This document shows, piece by piece, positions 17,226-25,467 of a DNA stretch of 64,000 bases. The stretch lies in contig NZ_JAEFCA010000001.1 in the NCBI RefSeq assembly GCF_016405855.1, forward strand, positions 1,568,327 through 1,632,326, read 5' to 3'. The position numbers were made by a program, and so were the translations under genes. The notes under the pieces are model-generated. The model worked only from the letters and a program-made list of their open reading frames with translations. It was not told the origin of the DNA and made no database searches. Positions within the stretch are counted from its first letter, which is position 1. Each line of letters starts with the position of its first letter. The stretch comes from Flavobacterium sp. IB48. GTDB lineage: Bacteria > Bacteroidota > Bacteroidia > Flavobacteriales > Flavobacteriaceae.

Positions 17226-18065
17226 ATGACAACGAAAATTGCAATACAAGGTATTAAAGGATCATTTCATCATCAGGTTGTAAAAGAGTATTTCTCTGAA
17301 AATGTGGATATTGATGAATGTTTGTCTTTTGAAGAATTGATCGACAGCCTTATTGCCGGAAAATCTGATCAGGCTGTTATGGCAATCGAAAATTCAATTG
17401 CAGGGCCAATTATCCCAAATTATGCATTGATTGACAAGAATAATTTACACATAATTGGAGAGCATTATTTAAACATTCAGCAGAATTTAATGGCTTTAAA
17501 AGGTCAGAAAATTGAAGATATTAGAGAAGTTCATTCGCACCCAATGGCACTTTTGCAGTGTATGGATTTCTTGAAACAATATCCAAATATCAAATTGGTT
17601 GAGGATAAAGATACAGCTGAAACAGCAAGAAGAATTCAGGAAAAACAATTGACTGGAATTGCGGCAATTGCAAGTGTAACCGCTTCTGAAATGTACGATC
17701 TGGATATTATTGCGTCATCGATTCAAACGATCAAAAATAATATGACTCGTTTTGTAATTATTAAAAAGCAAAATTCATTTTTGCCAGAAAGCGAAATCAA
17801 TAGAGCTTCTGTAAAATTTGAATTAGATCATAAAAGAGGAAGTTTAGCTGCGGTTTTGAATGTAATGAGCGATTGCAAACTGAATTTGACAAAAATCCAG
17901 TCGCTTCCAAAAATAGAAACACCTTGGAAATATTCATTCTTCGTAGACGTAACATTCGAGAAATACGAAGATTTCGCAAAAGCCAAAGCGTTATTAAACA
18001 TAATGGCAGAATATTTCAAAGTGTTGGGAGAATATAAAAACACAAAACCTTTGACTGAGTCATAA
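17226..18065 (+). CDS. pheA: Prephenate dehydratase
   Basis: It converts prephenate to phenylpyruvate in Phe synthesis. The 279-residue protein has a catalytic domain (1-180) with IENSIAGPI and the TRF motif at Thr174-Phe176 (NNMTRFVII). An ACT domain (about 200-275) carries GSLAAVLNVMSDCKLNLTKI and SLPKIETPWKYSFFVDV, which normally binds Phe for feedback inhibition. There is no chorismate mutase domain; that activity is fused to the DAHP synthase three genes on. It is the first structural gene behind the attenuator. Confidence 0.95.
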   Translation: MTTKIAIQGIKGSFHHQVVKEYFSENVDIDECLSFEELIDSLIAGKSDQAVMAIENSIAGPIIPNYALIDKNNLHIIGEHYLNIQQNLMALKGQKIEDIREVHSHPMALLQCMDFLKQYPNIKLVEDKDTAETARRIQEKQLTGIAAIASVTASEMYDLDIIASSIQTIKNNMTRFVIIKKQNSFLPESEINRASVKFELDHKRGSLAAVLNVMSDCKLNLTKIQSLPKIETPWKYSFFVDVTFEKYEDFAKAKALLNIMAEYFKVLGEYKNTKPLTES

Positions 18066-18148
18066 AGTTGAAAAGTCGAAAGTCATAAAGTCAAAAATAG
18101 AAAAGCATATAGCGTAAAGCTTAAAGCATATAGCAAAATTTAAAAACA
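18066..18148. repeat. Spacer with short direct repeats
   Basis: AAAGCATATAGC occurs at 18102-18113 and again at 18123-18134, and AAAGTC-like words are repeated just before. It is a low-complexity spacer inside the operon, with no ORF or terminator. Confidence 0.6.
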
Positions 18149-19294
18149 ATGATTACAACAGCAAAACGATTAGACACAGTTGAAGAATACTACTTCTCAT
18201 CAAAACTAAGAGAAGTTCGTCAGTTGATGTCTGAAGGAAAATCGATCATCAATATGGGAATTGGAAGCCCTGATTTGAGTCCGTCAAAAGCAGTAATTGA
18301 AGCAGTCGCTGCAGCAATTCAAGACGAAAACGGGCATGGTTATCAAAGCTATCAGGGATTACCAGAAATGAGGCAGGCGATGGCAGATTTTTATCGTGAT
18401 CGGTTTGGTGTTGAAGTGAATCCGAATAATGAGATTTTACCTCTTATGGGTTCGAAAGAAGGAATTATGCATATTTCGTTAGCCTTTTTAAATGAAGGCG
18501 ATCACGTTTTGATTCCGAATCCAGGTTATCCAACTTATACTTCGGTTACCAATTTGGTTCAAGCAGTTCCGGTTTATTATGATTTGAAAGAAGAAAATGG
18601 ATGGGAACCGGATTTTGAAGCTCTTGAAAAACTAGATCTTTCGAAAGTAAAAATTATGTGGCTAGGATATCCACACATGCCGACAGGAGCTAGAGGAAGT
18701 TTAGCGTTATTTGAAAAATTGGTTGCTTTTGCAAAAAAACACAACATATTATTGATTAATGACAATCCGTACAGTTTTGTTTTGAATGATAATCCGATGA
18801 GTTTGTTGCAGGTTGAAGGTGCGAAAGAGGTGGCTTTAGAATTGAATTCGCTAAGTAAAACATTCAACATGGCTGGCTGGAGAGTCGGAATGGTTTTAGG
18901 AAATCCTGAAATTATCGATGCAGTCCTAAAAGTAAAAAGCAACATGGACAGCGGAATGTACTACGGAATTCAAAAAGGCGCAATCGCAGCGTTAAAATGT
19001 GATAAGTCTTGGTTTGAAGACCAAAATAAAATTTACAGACGCCGAAGAGAATTAACAGAGAAATTAGCTGAAAAGTTAAACTGTAAAGTATATAAAGAAG
19101 GAGTTGGTCTTTTTGTTTGGGCAAAATTGCCAGAAGGAATTGAATCAGCAGAAAAGTTCATTGACGAAATATTATATGAGAAGCATATTTTCATTACACC
19201 GGGAACCATTTTTGGAAGTAACGGTGAAGGATATATCAGATTCTCATTGTGTGTAAAAGAAGAAAAAGTACAAGAAGCGATTGATAGATTTTAA
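18149..19294 (+). CDS. Class I/II pyridoxal-phosphate aminotransferase
   Basis: This 381-residue protein is of fold-type I. The PLP lysine is Lys237 in LNSLSKTFNMAGWR, and the substrate-side features GSPDLSP and LIPNPGYPTY are present. Placed between prephenate dehydratase and prephenate dehydrogenase, it probably transaminates phenylpyruvate and 4-hydroxyphenylpyruvate to Phe and Tyr. Sequence alone would also allow aspartate or another substrate. In the same operon as pheA, tyrA and the DAHP synthase. Confidence 0.88.
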   Translation: MITTAKRLDTVEEYYFSSKLREVRQLMSEGKSIINMGIGSPDLSPSKAVIEAVAAAIQDENGHGYQSYQGLPEMRQAMADFYRDRFGVEVNPNNEILPLMGSKEGIMHISLAFLNEGDHVLIPNPGYPTYTSVTNLVQAVPVYYDLKEENGWEPDFEALEKLDLSKVKIMWLGYPHMPTGARGSLALFEKLVAFAKKHNILLINDNPYSFVLNDNPMSLLQVEGAKEVALELNSLSKTFNMAGWRVGMVLGNPEIIDAVLKVKSNMDSGMYYGIQKGAIAALKCDKSWFEDQNKIYRRRRELTEKLAEKLNCKVYKEGVGLFVWAKLPEGIESAEKFIDEILYEKHIFITPGTIFGSNGEGYIRFSLCVKEEKVQEAIDRF

Positions 19295-19303
19295 GTATTA
19301 AGA

Positions 19304-19390
19304 TTTCCTGCTAGGTTTTAAAAACCTTGTAGGTGTGAATTTGAAAGCTTTAATTATAAACCTACAAGGTTTTTAAAACCTTGCAGGAAA
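19304..19390. repeat. Inverted repeat inside the aromatic operon
   Basis: Two 31-base arms (19304-19334 and 19360-19390) match as inverted copies with one mismatch. Each arm contains its own short palindrome around AGGTTTTAAAAACCT or AGGTTTTTAAAACCT. The loop holds AAAGCTTTAATTAT, also seen after the terminator at 4968. No T-tract follows, so it need not end the operon. It could lower expression of the two downstream genes or protect the mRNA. Confidence 0.75.
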
Positions 19391-19400
19391 AAGAAAGAAT

Positions 19401-20261
19401 ATGAAAGTATACGTAATAGGAATAGGGTTAATAGGCGGTTCAATGGTGTTAGACATCAAAGGACGTTATCCTGATGCGACTATTTTAGGAATCGATAATA
19501 ACGAAAAACATTTGCAGGAAGCAATTGATCTTGGAGTTATTGACGAAGCAGGAAACTTTGAAGATTTACAAAAAGCAGATTTTGTAATTGTTTCGGTTCC
19601 TGTAGATGTAGCGCTAACGGTTTTACCTAAAGTTTTGGATGCTGTAGGAGAAAAAACGATTGTTTTTGAAGTAGGATCTACTAAAAAACCAATTTGTGAA
19701 GCAGTGGCCAATCACCCAAAAAGAAGGAATTTTATTGCAACGCACCCAATTGCCGGAACAGAGTTTTCGGGGCCATCGGCAGCAATAAGAGGTTTGTTTC
19801 AAGGAAAGACAAATATTATCTGTGAAGTCGAAAAGACAGCTTTTAAATTACAGGAAAAAGCATTAAATCTTTTTACTTCAATTGGAATGAGAATTCGATA
19901 TATGGATCCCGTTTCGCACGATAAACACATTGCTTATGTTTCGCATTTATCGCACATTAGTTCGTTTATGCTTGGAAAAACGGTAATGAACAAAGAAAAA
20001 GACGAACAGGATATTTTTGACATGGCGGGAAGTGGATTTGAAAGTACGGTTCGTTTAGCAAAAAGTTCGCCGGCAATGTGGACACCGATTTTTAAGCAAA
20101 ACAAAGAACACGTTCTGGAAACTTTAGAAGCTTACATTGCAAATCTCAGTCGGTTTAGAGATTTGTTAAAAGATGAAAATTATAATGCCATTTTTGAAGA
20201 AATGGAAAGCACAAATAAAATAAAAGAAATACTAAACGGATTAACAACAACTAAAAAGTAA
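19401..20261 (+). CDS. tyrA: Prephenate dehydrogenase
   Basis: It oxidises and decarboxylates prephenate to 4-hydroxyphenylpyruvate in Tyr synthesis. The 286-residue protein starts with a Rossmann NAD(P) motif GIGLIGGSM (7-15). It carries THPIAGTEFSGP and SHLSHISSF, which include catalytic His residues of the TyrA family. There is no ACT or chorismate mutase domain. It follows the aminotransferase after a repeat-filled spacer and leads the DAHP synthase gene by 12 bases. Confidence 0.94.
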   Translation: MKVYVIGIGLIGGSMVLDIKGRYPDATILGIDNNEKHLQEAIDLGVIDEAGNFEDLQKADFVIVSVPVDVALTVLPKVLDAVGEKTIVFEVGSTKKPICEAVANHPKRRNFIATHPIAGTEFSGPSAAIRGLFQGKTNIICEVEKTAFKLQEKALNLFTSIGMRIRYMDPVSHDKHIAYVSHLSHISSFMLGKTVMNKEKDEQDIFDMAGSGFESTVRLAKSSPAMWTPIFKQNKEHVLETLEAYIANLSRFRDLLKDENYNAIFEEMESTNKIKEILNGLTTTKK

Positions 20262-20273
20262 ATTAGAATTAAG

Positions 20274-21356
20274 ATGGAAAATAAAAAAGAAATGAGAAAG
20301 TGGTTAGAAGATTTCAATTTAAATCACCCACTTGTGATAGCTGGACCTTGTAGTGCAGAAACTGAAGATCAAGTTTTGAAAATCGCTCACGAATTGAAAG
20401 ATTCAAAAGTAAGCGTATTCAGAGCTGGAATCTGGAAACCAAGAACTCGTCCAGGAGGATTTGAGGGTATTGGAGAAATTGGATTAAAATGGTTGCAGAA
20501 AGCAAAAGCTGAAACTGGTTTATTAATGGGAACTGAAGTAGCAACTGCAGCTCACTGTAAATTAGCTTTAGAATACGATATCGACGTTTTATGGGTTGGA
20601 GCACGTACAACTGCAAACCCTTTCGCAGTTCAAGAAATTGCTGATACACTAAAAGGAACAGATAAAATTGTTTTGGTTAAAAATCCTGTAAACCCAGATT
20701 TAGCTTTATGGTTAGGTGGTGTTGAGCGTTTACACATGGCAGGTATCGAGAAATTAGGTGTTATTCACAGAGGTTTCTCTACTTACGAAAAAACAAAATA
20801 CAGAAACATTCCAGAGTGGCAAATTGCTATCGAATTGCAAAATAAATTCCCTGATTTACCATTAATCATCGATCCATCTCACATTACTGGAGATCGTAAA
20901 ATGATTTTCGAAGTAACTCAAGAAGCTTTAGACTTGAACTACGATGGTATGATTATCGAAACACACATCGATCCAGATAATGCTTGGTCTGATGCAGCTC
21001 AGCAAGTTACTCCAGATGCTTTGAAACAAATCATTAAAGATTTGACTATCAGAAAAACGGATGATACTACAGACGAGTACAGCCAAAAAATGAAAAAACT
21101 AAGAGCAAACATCGACGTTTTAGATGCTAACTTATTAGAATTGTTAGGAAAACGTATGAAAGTGGCTGACGAAATTGGTCAAGTGAAAAAAGATGCAAAC
21201 GTTGCGATCCTTCAAAATAACCGTTGGAACGAAATCTTAGGAAAAATGATTCTAGAAGGTGAGAAAAAAGGTCTTACTGAGGAATTCGTTTTAAGAATGT
21301 TTAAAGCAATTCACCAAGAAAGTATTGGTCACCAAGAGAAAATTTTCAATGCATAA
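20274..21356 (+). CDS. Bifunctional DAHP synthase / chorismate mutase
   Basis: The N-terminal part (about 1-265) is a type I-beta DAHP synthase. It joins phosphoenolpyruvate and erythrose 4-phosphate, the first step of the shikimate pathway; AGPCSAE, GIWKPRTRPGGFEG and IDPSHITGDR are visible. The C-terminal part (about 275-355) is an AroQ-type chorismate mutase with RANIDVLDANLLELLGKRMK and ADEIGQVKK, converting chorismate to prephenate. The fusion links entry and branch point, and the mutase domain often acts as the feedback sensor in such proteins. It is the last gene of the operon. Confidence 0.95.
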   Translation: MENKKEMRKWLEDFNLNHPLVIAGPCSAETEDQVLKIAHELKDSKVSVFRAGIWKPRTRPGGFEGIGEIGLKWLQKAKAETGLLMGTEVATAAHCKLALEYDIDVLWVGARTTANPFAVQEIADTLKGTDKIVLVKNPVNPDLALWLGGVERLHMAGIEKLGVIHRGFSTYEKTKYRNIPEWQIAIELQNKFPDLPLIIDPSHITGDRKMIFEVTQEALDLNYDGMIIETHIDPDNAWSDAAQQVTPDALKQIIKDLTIRKTDDTTDEYSQKMKKLRANIDVLDANLLELLGKRMKVADEIGQVKKDANVAILQNNRWNEILGKMILEGEKKGLTEEFVLRMFKAIHQESIGHQEKIFNA

Positions 21357-21457
21357 TTTTTTCTAAAACACATAAGTGGTATAAGATAATTTAAGATTGA
21401 AAAATTTTTGTTATTGAGTTTAATTATATCACATATTTAAAATTAGATTGTTTTTTA

Positions 21458-21496
21458 AAATCCCTATTGCTTTGAAAAAAGTAATGGGGATTTTTG
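21458..21496 (+). terminator. Terminator of the aromatic operon
   Basis: The arms at 21458-21473 (AAATCCCTATTGCTTT) and 21478-21493 (AAAGTAATGGGGATTT) pair fully, with two G-U pairs, and a T-run follows. Confidence 0.85.
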
Positions 21497-21556
21497 TTAT
21501 AAAAAAGCTTGTGTTTATATTCACTTATATAACTTATATGGTTTAAATTATTCATT

Positions 21557-21564
21557 TATCTTTG
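21557..21564 (+). promoter_or_regulatory. Probable -7 element of rsgA
   Basis: TATCTTTG matches the Bacteroidota -7 consensus exactly and lies 46 bases upstream of the rsgA start. The -33 part is weak. Confidence 0.45.
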
Positions 21565-21610
21565 CAAAGAATTTAGTTTTAATCTAAAGTCCGCAATCTA
21601 AAATTAAAGA

Positions 21611-22588
21611 ATGACAGGAACCGTTTATAAATCTACAGGAAGTTGGTATACCGTAAAATCGAAAAATGGAGATTTTGTCGAATGCCGCATGAAAGGGAAA
21701 TTCAGAATAAAAGGTATTAAAAGTACCAATCCTATTGCTGTAGGTGATATAGTCGATTATGAATTAGAGGAAACATCTGATGCCGTAACAGGAATGATTC
21801 ATAATATTCACGAAAGAAAAAATTATATCGTTCGTAAATCGGTTAACTTATCTAAGCAGATTCATATTATTGCTTCAAATATCGATCAGGTTTTTTTATT
21901 GATTACAATCGATAATCCGCCAACAACTACAAGTTTTATTGATCGTTTTTTAGTTACAGCTGAAGCATACGGAATTGAAGCTATACTTGTTTTTAATAAA
22001 ATTGATACTTTAACAGAACAGACTTTAGACGATCAGCTTTATTTGCAGCATATTTATTCTGAAATTGGATACAAATGTCTTCGTATTTCTTCAACAGAAA
22101 ATAAAGGCGTCGACAAGCTAAAAGAAATGATGATCGGTAAAGTTAGCATGTTTTCTGGCCACTCAGGCGTTGGAAAGTCAACTTTAGTAAATGCACTTGA
22201 GCCAAGCCTTCATTTAAAAACTTCGGTCATTTCAGAACAAAGCAAACAAGGACAGCATACAACTACTTTTGCCGAAATGTATGATTTATCTTTTGATGCC
22301 CGAATTATCGATACTCCAGGAATTAAAGGTTTCGGAATCGTTGATATGGAACCATCAGAAATTAGCGGTTATTTTCCAGAATTTTTTAGACTTAAAGATC
22401 AGTGTAAGTTTAACAACTGTTTGCATAAAGAAGAACCGCATTGTGCCATAAAAGCAGCTTTAGAAAAAGACGAAATTGCTTGGTCGCGCTATAATAGCTA
22501 TCTGAAAATTCTTGAAGGCGACGAAGAACATTATCGAACTGATACTTATGGAGAAGATCGTGCTGCGAGTGATGAAACGCGTAAGTAA
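21611..22588 (+). CDS. rsgA: Ribosome small-subunit-dependent GTPase A
   Basis: RsgA is a circularly permuted GTPase that helps mature the 30S subunit. The 325-residue protein has an N-terminal OB-fold, then the guanine motif NKID. Next come the Walker A motif GHSGVGKSTL and the G3 motif DTPGIKGFG, in the permuted order. A C-terminal zinc knuckle carries CKFNNCLHKEEPHC. It probably shares a promoter with the genes that follow up to dtd, but a four-helix-bundle gene separates it from dtd. Confidence 0.95.
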   Translation: MTGTVYKSTGSWYTVKSKNGDFVECRMKGKFRIKGIKSTNPIAVGDIVDYELEETSDAVTGMIHNIHERKNYIVRKSVNLSKQIHIIASNIDQVFLLITIDNPPTTTSFIDRFLVTAEAYGIEAILVFNKIDTLTEQTLDDQLYLQHIYSEIGYKCLRISSTENKGVDKLKEMMIGKVSMFSGHSGVGKSTLVNALEPSLHLKTSVISEQSKQGQHTTTFAEMYDLSFDARIIDTPGIKGFGIVDMEPSEISGYFPEFFRLKDQCKFNNCLHKEEPHCAIKAALEKDEIAWSRYNSYLKILEGDEEHYRTDTYGEDRAASDETRK

Positions 22589-22607
22589 TTGTAAATTGTA
22601 AATTATG

Positions 22608-22990
22608 AATTGTGAATTATGGCTGATAACGTAATAAAAACGAAGTCTTTTAATTTTGCGCTTAGAATTATTAAACTTTTTCAATTCTTAGAAGATGATA
22701 AAAGGGAATATGTTTTGAGTAAGCAATTACTTCGCAGTGGAACAGCAATGGGCGCATTAATTAGAGAATCTGAGCAGGCGGAAAGCAAAAGAGATTTTAT
22801 TCATAAACTTGCAATTGCACAAAAAGAAGCAAACGAAACAGATTATTGGTTAGAATTGCTTTTTCAATCCAATTATTTAAATGAGATTCAATTTCAATCT
22901 ATAAAGTCTGATATTGTAGAAATAAATAAAATTTTAGCTTCAATTATTATAACCTCGAAACAAAAGCTAAGCACGACATAATTCACAATT
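22608..22990 (+). mobile_element. Candidate minimal element: four-helix-bundle gene bordered by inverted repeats
   Basis: AATTGTGAATTA (22608-22619) is matched exactly by TAATTCACAATT (22979-22990), and degenerate copies of the same word extend the similarity outwards on both sides. The left repeat includes the first base of the start codon and the right one includes the stop codon, so the unit is little more than the gene and its ends. It lies between rsgA and dtd. Mobility is an inference; no transposase is present. Confidence 0.45.
22619..22981 (+). CDS. Four-helix-bundle protein (23S rRNA intervening-sequence family)
   Basis: This 120-residue all-helical protein carries the typical blocks LSKQLLRSGTAMGALIRESE and KEANETDYWLELL of the S23/IVS family. 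Members were first seen inside intervening sequences of 23S rRNA genes and are otherwise scattered in genomes. A relative, Avd, assists diversity-generating retroelements. There is no reverse transcriptase, template repeat or rRNA here, so the job of this copy is unknown. Its ends coincide with inverted repeats. Confidence 0.85.
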   Translation: MADNVIKTKSFNFALRIIKLFQFLEDDKREYVLSKQLLRSGTAMGALIRESEQAESKRDFIHKLAIAQKEANETDYWLELLFQSNYLNEIQFQSIKSDIVEINKILASIIITSKQKLSTT

Positions 22991-23008
22991 TATCATTCAC
23001 AATTAATT

Positions 23009-23461
23009 ATGAGAGTAGTTGTTCAAAGAGTTTCTCAGGCATCTGTAACAGTTGATAGTCAAAAAACAGCAGATATTAAAAAGGGTTTATTGGTTTTAGT
23101 CGGAATAGAAGATGCCGACACGCAAGAAGACATTGATTGGCTTGCGGGTAAAATCATTAAAATGAGAATTTTTGGAGACGAAAACGATGTTATGAACTGC
23201 TCAGTTCAGGATATTGACGGCGATATTATTGTTGTTAGTCAGTTTACGCTTCACGCATCAACAAAAAAAGGAAACCGTCCATCGTATATAAAAGCTTCAA
23301 AACCAGATTTTGCAATTCCTATCTACGAGAAGTTTGTTCAAACAATAGAAAAAGAGTTTGGCAAGAAAGTGCAAACAGGGATTTTTGGTGCAGATATGAA
23401 AGTAAATCTTCTAAACGACGGACCAGTTACCATTGTAATGGATAGCAAAAACAGGGAGTAA
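23009..23461 (+). CDS. dtd: D-aminoacyl-tRNA deacylase
   Basis: DTD removes D-amino acids wrongly attached to tRNA. At 150 residues it has the full length of the family. Both active-site blocks are visible: SQFTLHASTKKGNRPSY (the SQFTL motif) and NDGPVTIVMDS (the GPVT motif, Gly-Pro rejecting L-amino acids). It begins MRVVVQRVSQASV, typical for the family. It follows the four-helix-bundle gene by 27 bp and precedes the DUF3857 cluster. Confidence 0.95.
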   Translation: MRVVVQRVSQASVTVDSQKTADIKKGLLVLVGIEDADTQEDIDWLAGKIIKMRIFGDENDVMNCSVQDIDGDIIVVSQFTLHASTKKGNRPSYIKASKPDFAIPIYEKFVQTIEKEFGKKVQTGIFGADMKVNLLNDGPVTIVMDSKNRE

Positions 23462-23502
23462 AAATATTATTAAACATTTGTTAAGGATTTCTGAAAATAA
23501 TA

Positions 23503-23510
23503 TATATTTG
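23503..23510 (+). promoter_or_regulatory. Probable -7 element of the DUF3857 cluster
   Basis: TATATTTG fits TAnnTTTG and lies 16 bases before the first DUF3857 gene. A TTTG at 23477-23480 is 22 bases further up, slightly wider than usual. Confidence 0.45.
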
Positions 23511-23526
23511 ACGAAAATCCTTACTA

Positions 23527-25434
23527 ATGAAAATCCTTTTTTCCGCATTATTTTTACTCTTAATAAACCTTACTTCATTCGCTCAAAAGAGCACTTATCC
23601 TATTCTTTCTATTCCAGATAGTTTAAAACAGAATGCAAATGCAGTTCTTCGTTTAGACCAAATGGATATTGTTATTGCTTCACAAAGAAGTATGAATATC
23701 AAGATCCAAAGAGTTGTTTCTGTTTTAAATGAAAAAGGATTAAGAGACATCAATGCCTACAATCATTATGATAAAACAACTTCGGCAAAAAATATTGAAG
23801 CTGTCGTTTATGATGCATTAGGGAATGAGATAAAAAAAATCAAAAGAAAAGACTTTAAAGATCAAAGCGCGGTAGGAGGAAGTACTCTTTTTTCAGATAG
23901 CAGAGTGCTTTATTTAGATTATACTCCTATTTCGTATCCTTTTACGGTTGCTTTTACGTGCGAAGTCGAAACTTCAAATACTGCATTTATACCAAAATGG
24001 TATTTTGTTGGTGGTTATAATGTAAGTATAGAAAAATGCTTGCTGAATGTTACTTTTCCAAAAGGATTGGGCTTTAAGAAAAAGGAGTTCCGATTTGATG
24101 ACTTCAATATAAAAAAGACAGCAGACACAGAAACCAATTTAAGTTACTTAGCGACAAATATTGTAGCTCAAAAACAAGAAGATCTTAGCCCTTCCCCTTC
24201 AGATCTTTTTCCTAAAGTTATGATGGGGTTAGAAAATTTCCACTTAGAGGGAGTTGACGGAAATGCAACTACTTGGGAAGCATTTGGTAAATGGTATGGT
24301 GATAAAATCTTAAGCGGTACAACTGTTTTAACAGAGGAGACAAAAACAAAAATCAAAGCTTTGGTTGGCGATGAAAAAGACCCGGTTAAGAAGGCTAAAA
24401 TAATTTACGATTACATGCAGAAAAAATCACGATATGTGAATATTGCAATTGGAATTGGCGGCTGGAAACCGATGTTGGCCAACGACGTTGATCGCTTAGG
24501 ATATGGAGATTGTAAAGCATTATCAAATTATACAAAGGCACTTTTGCAGGTTGTAGACGTTCCATCGTACAACACGATTTTATATGGTGACCGTTACAAG
24601 GAAGATATTCAAACTGATTTTGTGTCGATGCAAGGAAATCATATGATTCTGGCAATTCCTAATAAAGATAATTACATCTGGTTAGAATGTACTAGTCAAG
24701 ATGATCCTTTTGGATATCAAGGAACTTTTACAGATGATCGTAATGTTTTGGTTGTAAAACCAGAAGGCGGTGAGATTGTAAGAACTAAAATCTATGATGA
24801 TAAAGGAAATATACAAGATGGAAAAGGAGTTTACACAATCGATCAGGCTGGTAATTTTTCTGGTGTTTTAAAAATTGCATCACAAGGAAGTGTATATGCT
24901 TCTAAATCTCGAGTAGAAACGATGCCACCAAATGAAAAAGAAGAATATTATAAAGATTACTGGGATAATATTAACAATTTAAAATTAGGTAAAATCACTT
25001 TTACAAATGATAAAGAAAATATTCGTTTTACCGAAGATGTTCAATTAAGCGCAACAAATTATGGAACGCTTTCGGGCAATAAAATGATGTTTGTAGTTGA
25101 TGCTTTTAATCAATATACAGGAAGTGTAAAACGAATTAGAAACCGTAAAAATCCATTTCAAATTCAGCGTGGTTATTTAGATACAGATGAAATTGAAATC
25201 AATCTTCCAGAAGGTTTTAGCATCGAATTTCTACCTTCAAATTATGAGTTAAAAGGAAAATTTGGAGAATATAAAACCGAAATCATTAAGAAAGACAATA
25301 GCAAGCTAACCTACAAAAGATCTATGTTGTTAAACAAAGGAAAATATTCTAACAAAGAATATGATGAGTACCGCTTGTTTATGGAACAAATTTCTAGAAA
25401 CGATAATGCCAAAATAATATTGACCAAAAACTAA
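23527..25434 (+). CDS. DUF3857 and transglutaminase-like secreted protein, catalytic residues kept
   Basis: This 635-residue protein has a signal peptide (about 1-19), an N-terminal DUF3857 domain, a transglutaminase-like domain and a C-terminal beta domain. The transglutaminase nucleophile Cys329 lies in GYGDCKALS and His372 in QGNHMILAIP. A polar loop, WLECTSQDDP, stands where the third residue is expected. It is the only one of four tandem paralogues with Cys and His in place. The substrate is unknown and the location is probably periplasmic. First gene of the cluster. Confidence 0.85.
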   Translation: MKILFSALFLLLINLTSFAQKSTYPILSIPDSLKQNANAVLRLDQMDIVIASQRSMNIKIQRVVSVLNEKGLRDINAYNHYDKTTSAKNIEAVVYDALGNEIKKIKRKDFKDQSAVGGSTLFSDSRVLYLDYTPISYPFTVAFTCEVETSNTAFIPKWYFVGGYNVSIEKCLLNVTFPKGLGFKKKEFRFDDFNIKKTADTETNLSYLATNIVAQKQEDLSPSPSDLFPKVMMGLENFHLEGVDGNATTWEAFGKWYGDKILSGTTVLTEETKTKIKALVGDEKDPVKKAKIIYDYMQKKSRYVNIAIGIGGWKPMLANDVDRLGYGDCKALSNYTKALLQVVDVPSYNTILYGDRYKEDIQTDFVSMQGNHMILAIPNKDNYIWLECTSQDDPFGYQGTFTDDRNVLVVKPEGGEIVRTKIYDDKGNIQDGKGVYTIDQAGNFSGVLKIASQGSVYASKSRVETMPPNEKEEYYKDYWDNINNLKLGKITFTNDKENIRFTEDVQLSATNYGTLSGNKMMFVVDAFNQYTGSVKRIRNRKNPFQIQRGYLDTDEIEINLPEGFSIEFLPSNYELKGKFGEYKTEIIKKDNSKLTYKRSMLLNKGKYSNKEYDEYRLFMEQISRNDNAKIILTKN

Positions 25435-25467
25435 CAATTATAACCCAAAACCAACCAAAAATTACCA

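Noticed and set aside
22619..22981. Accessory protein of a diversity-generating retroelement (Avd)
   Set aside because: No reverse transcriptase and no template/variable repeat pair nearby; only the general helical family fits.
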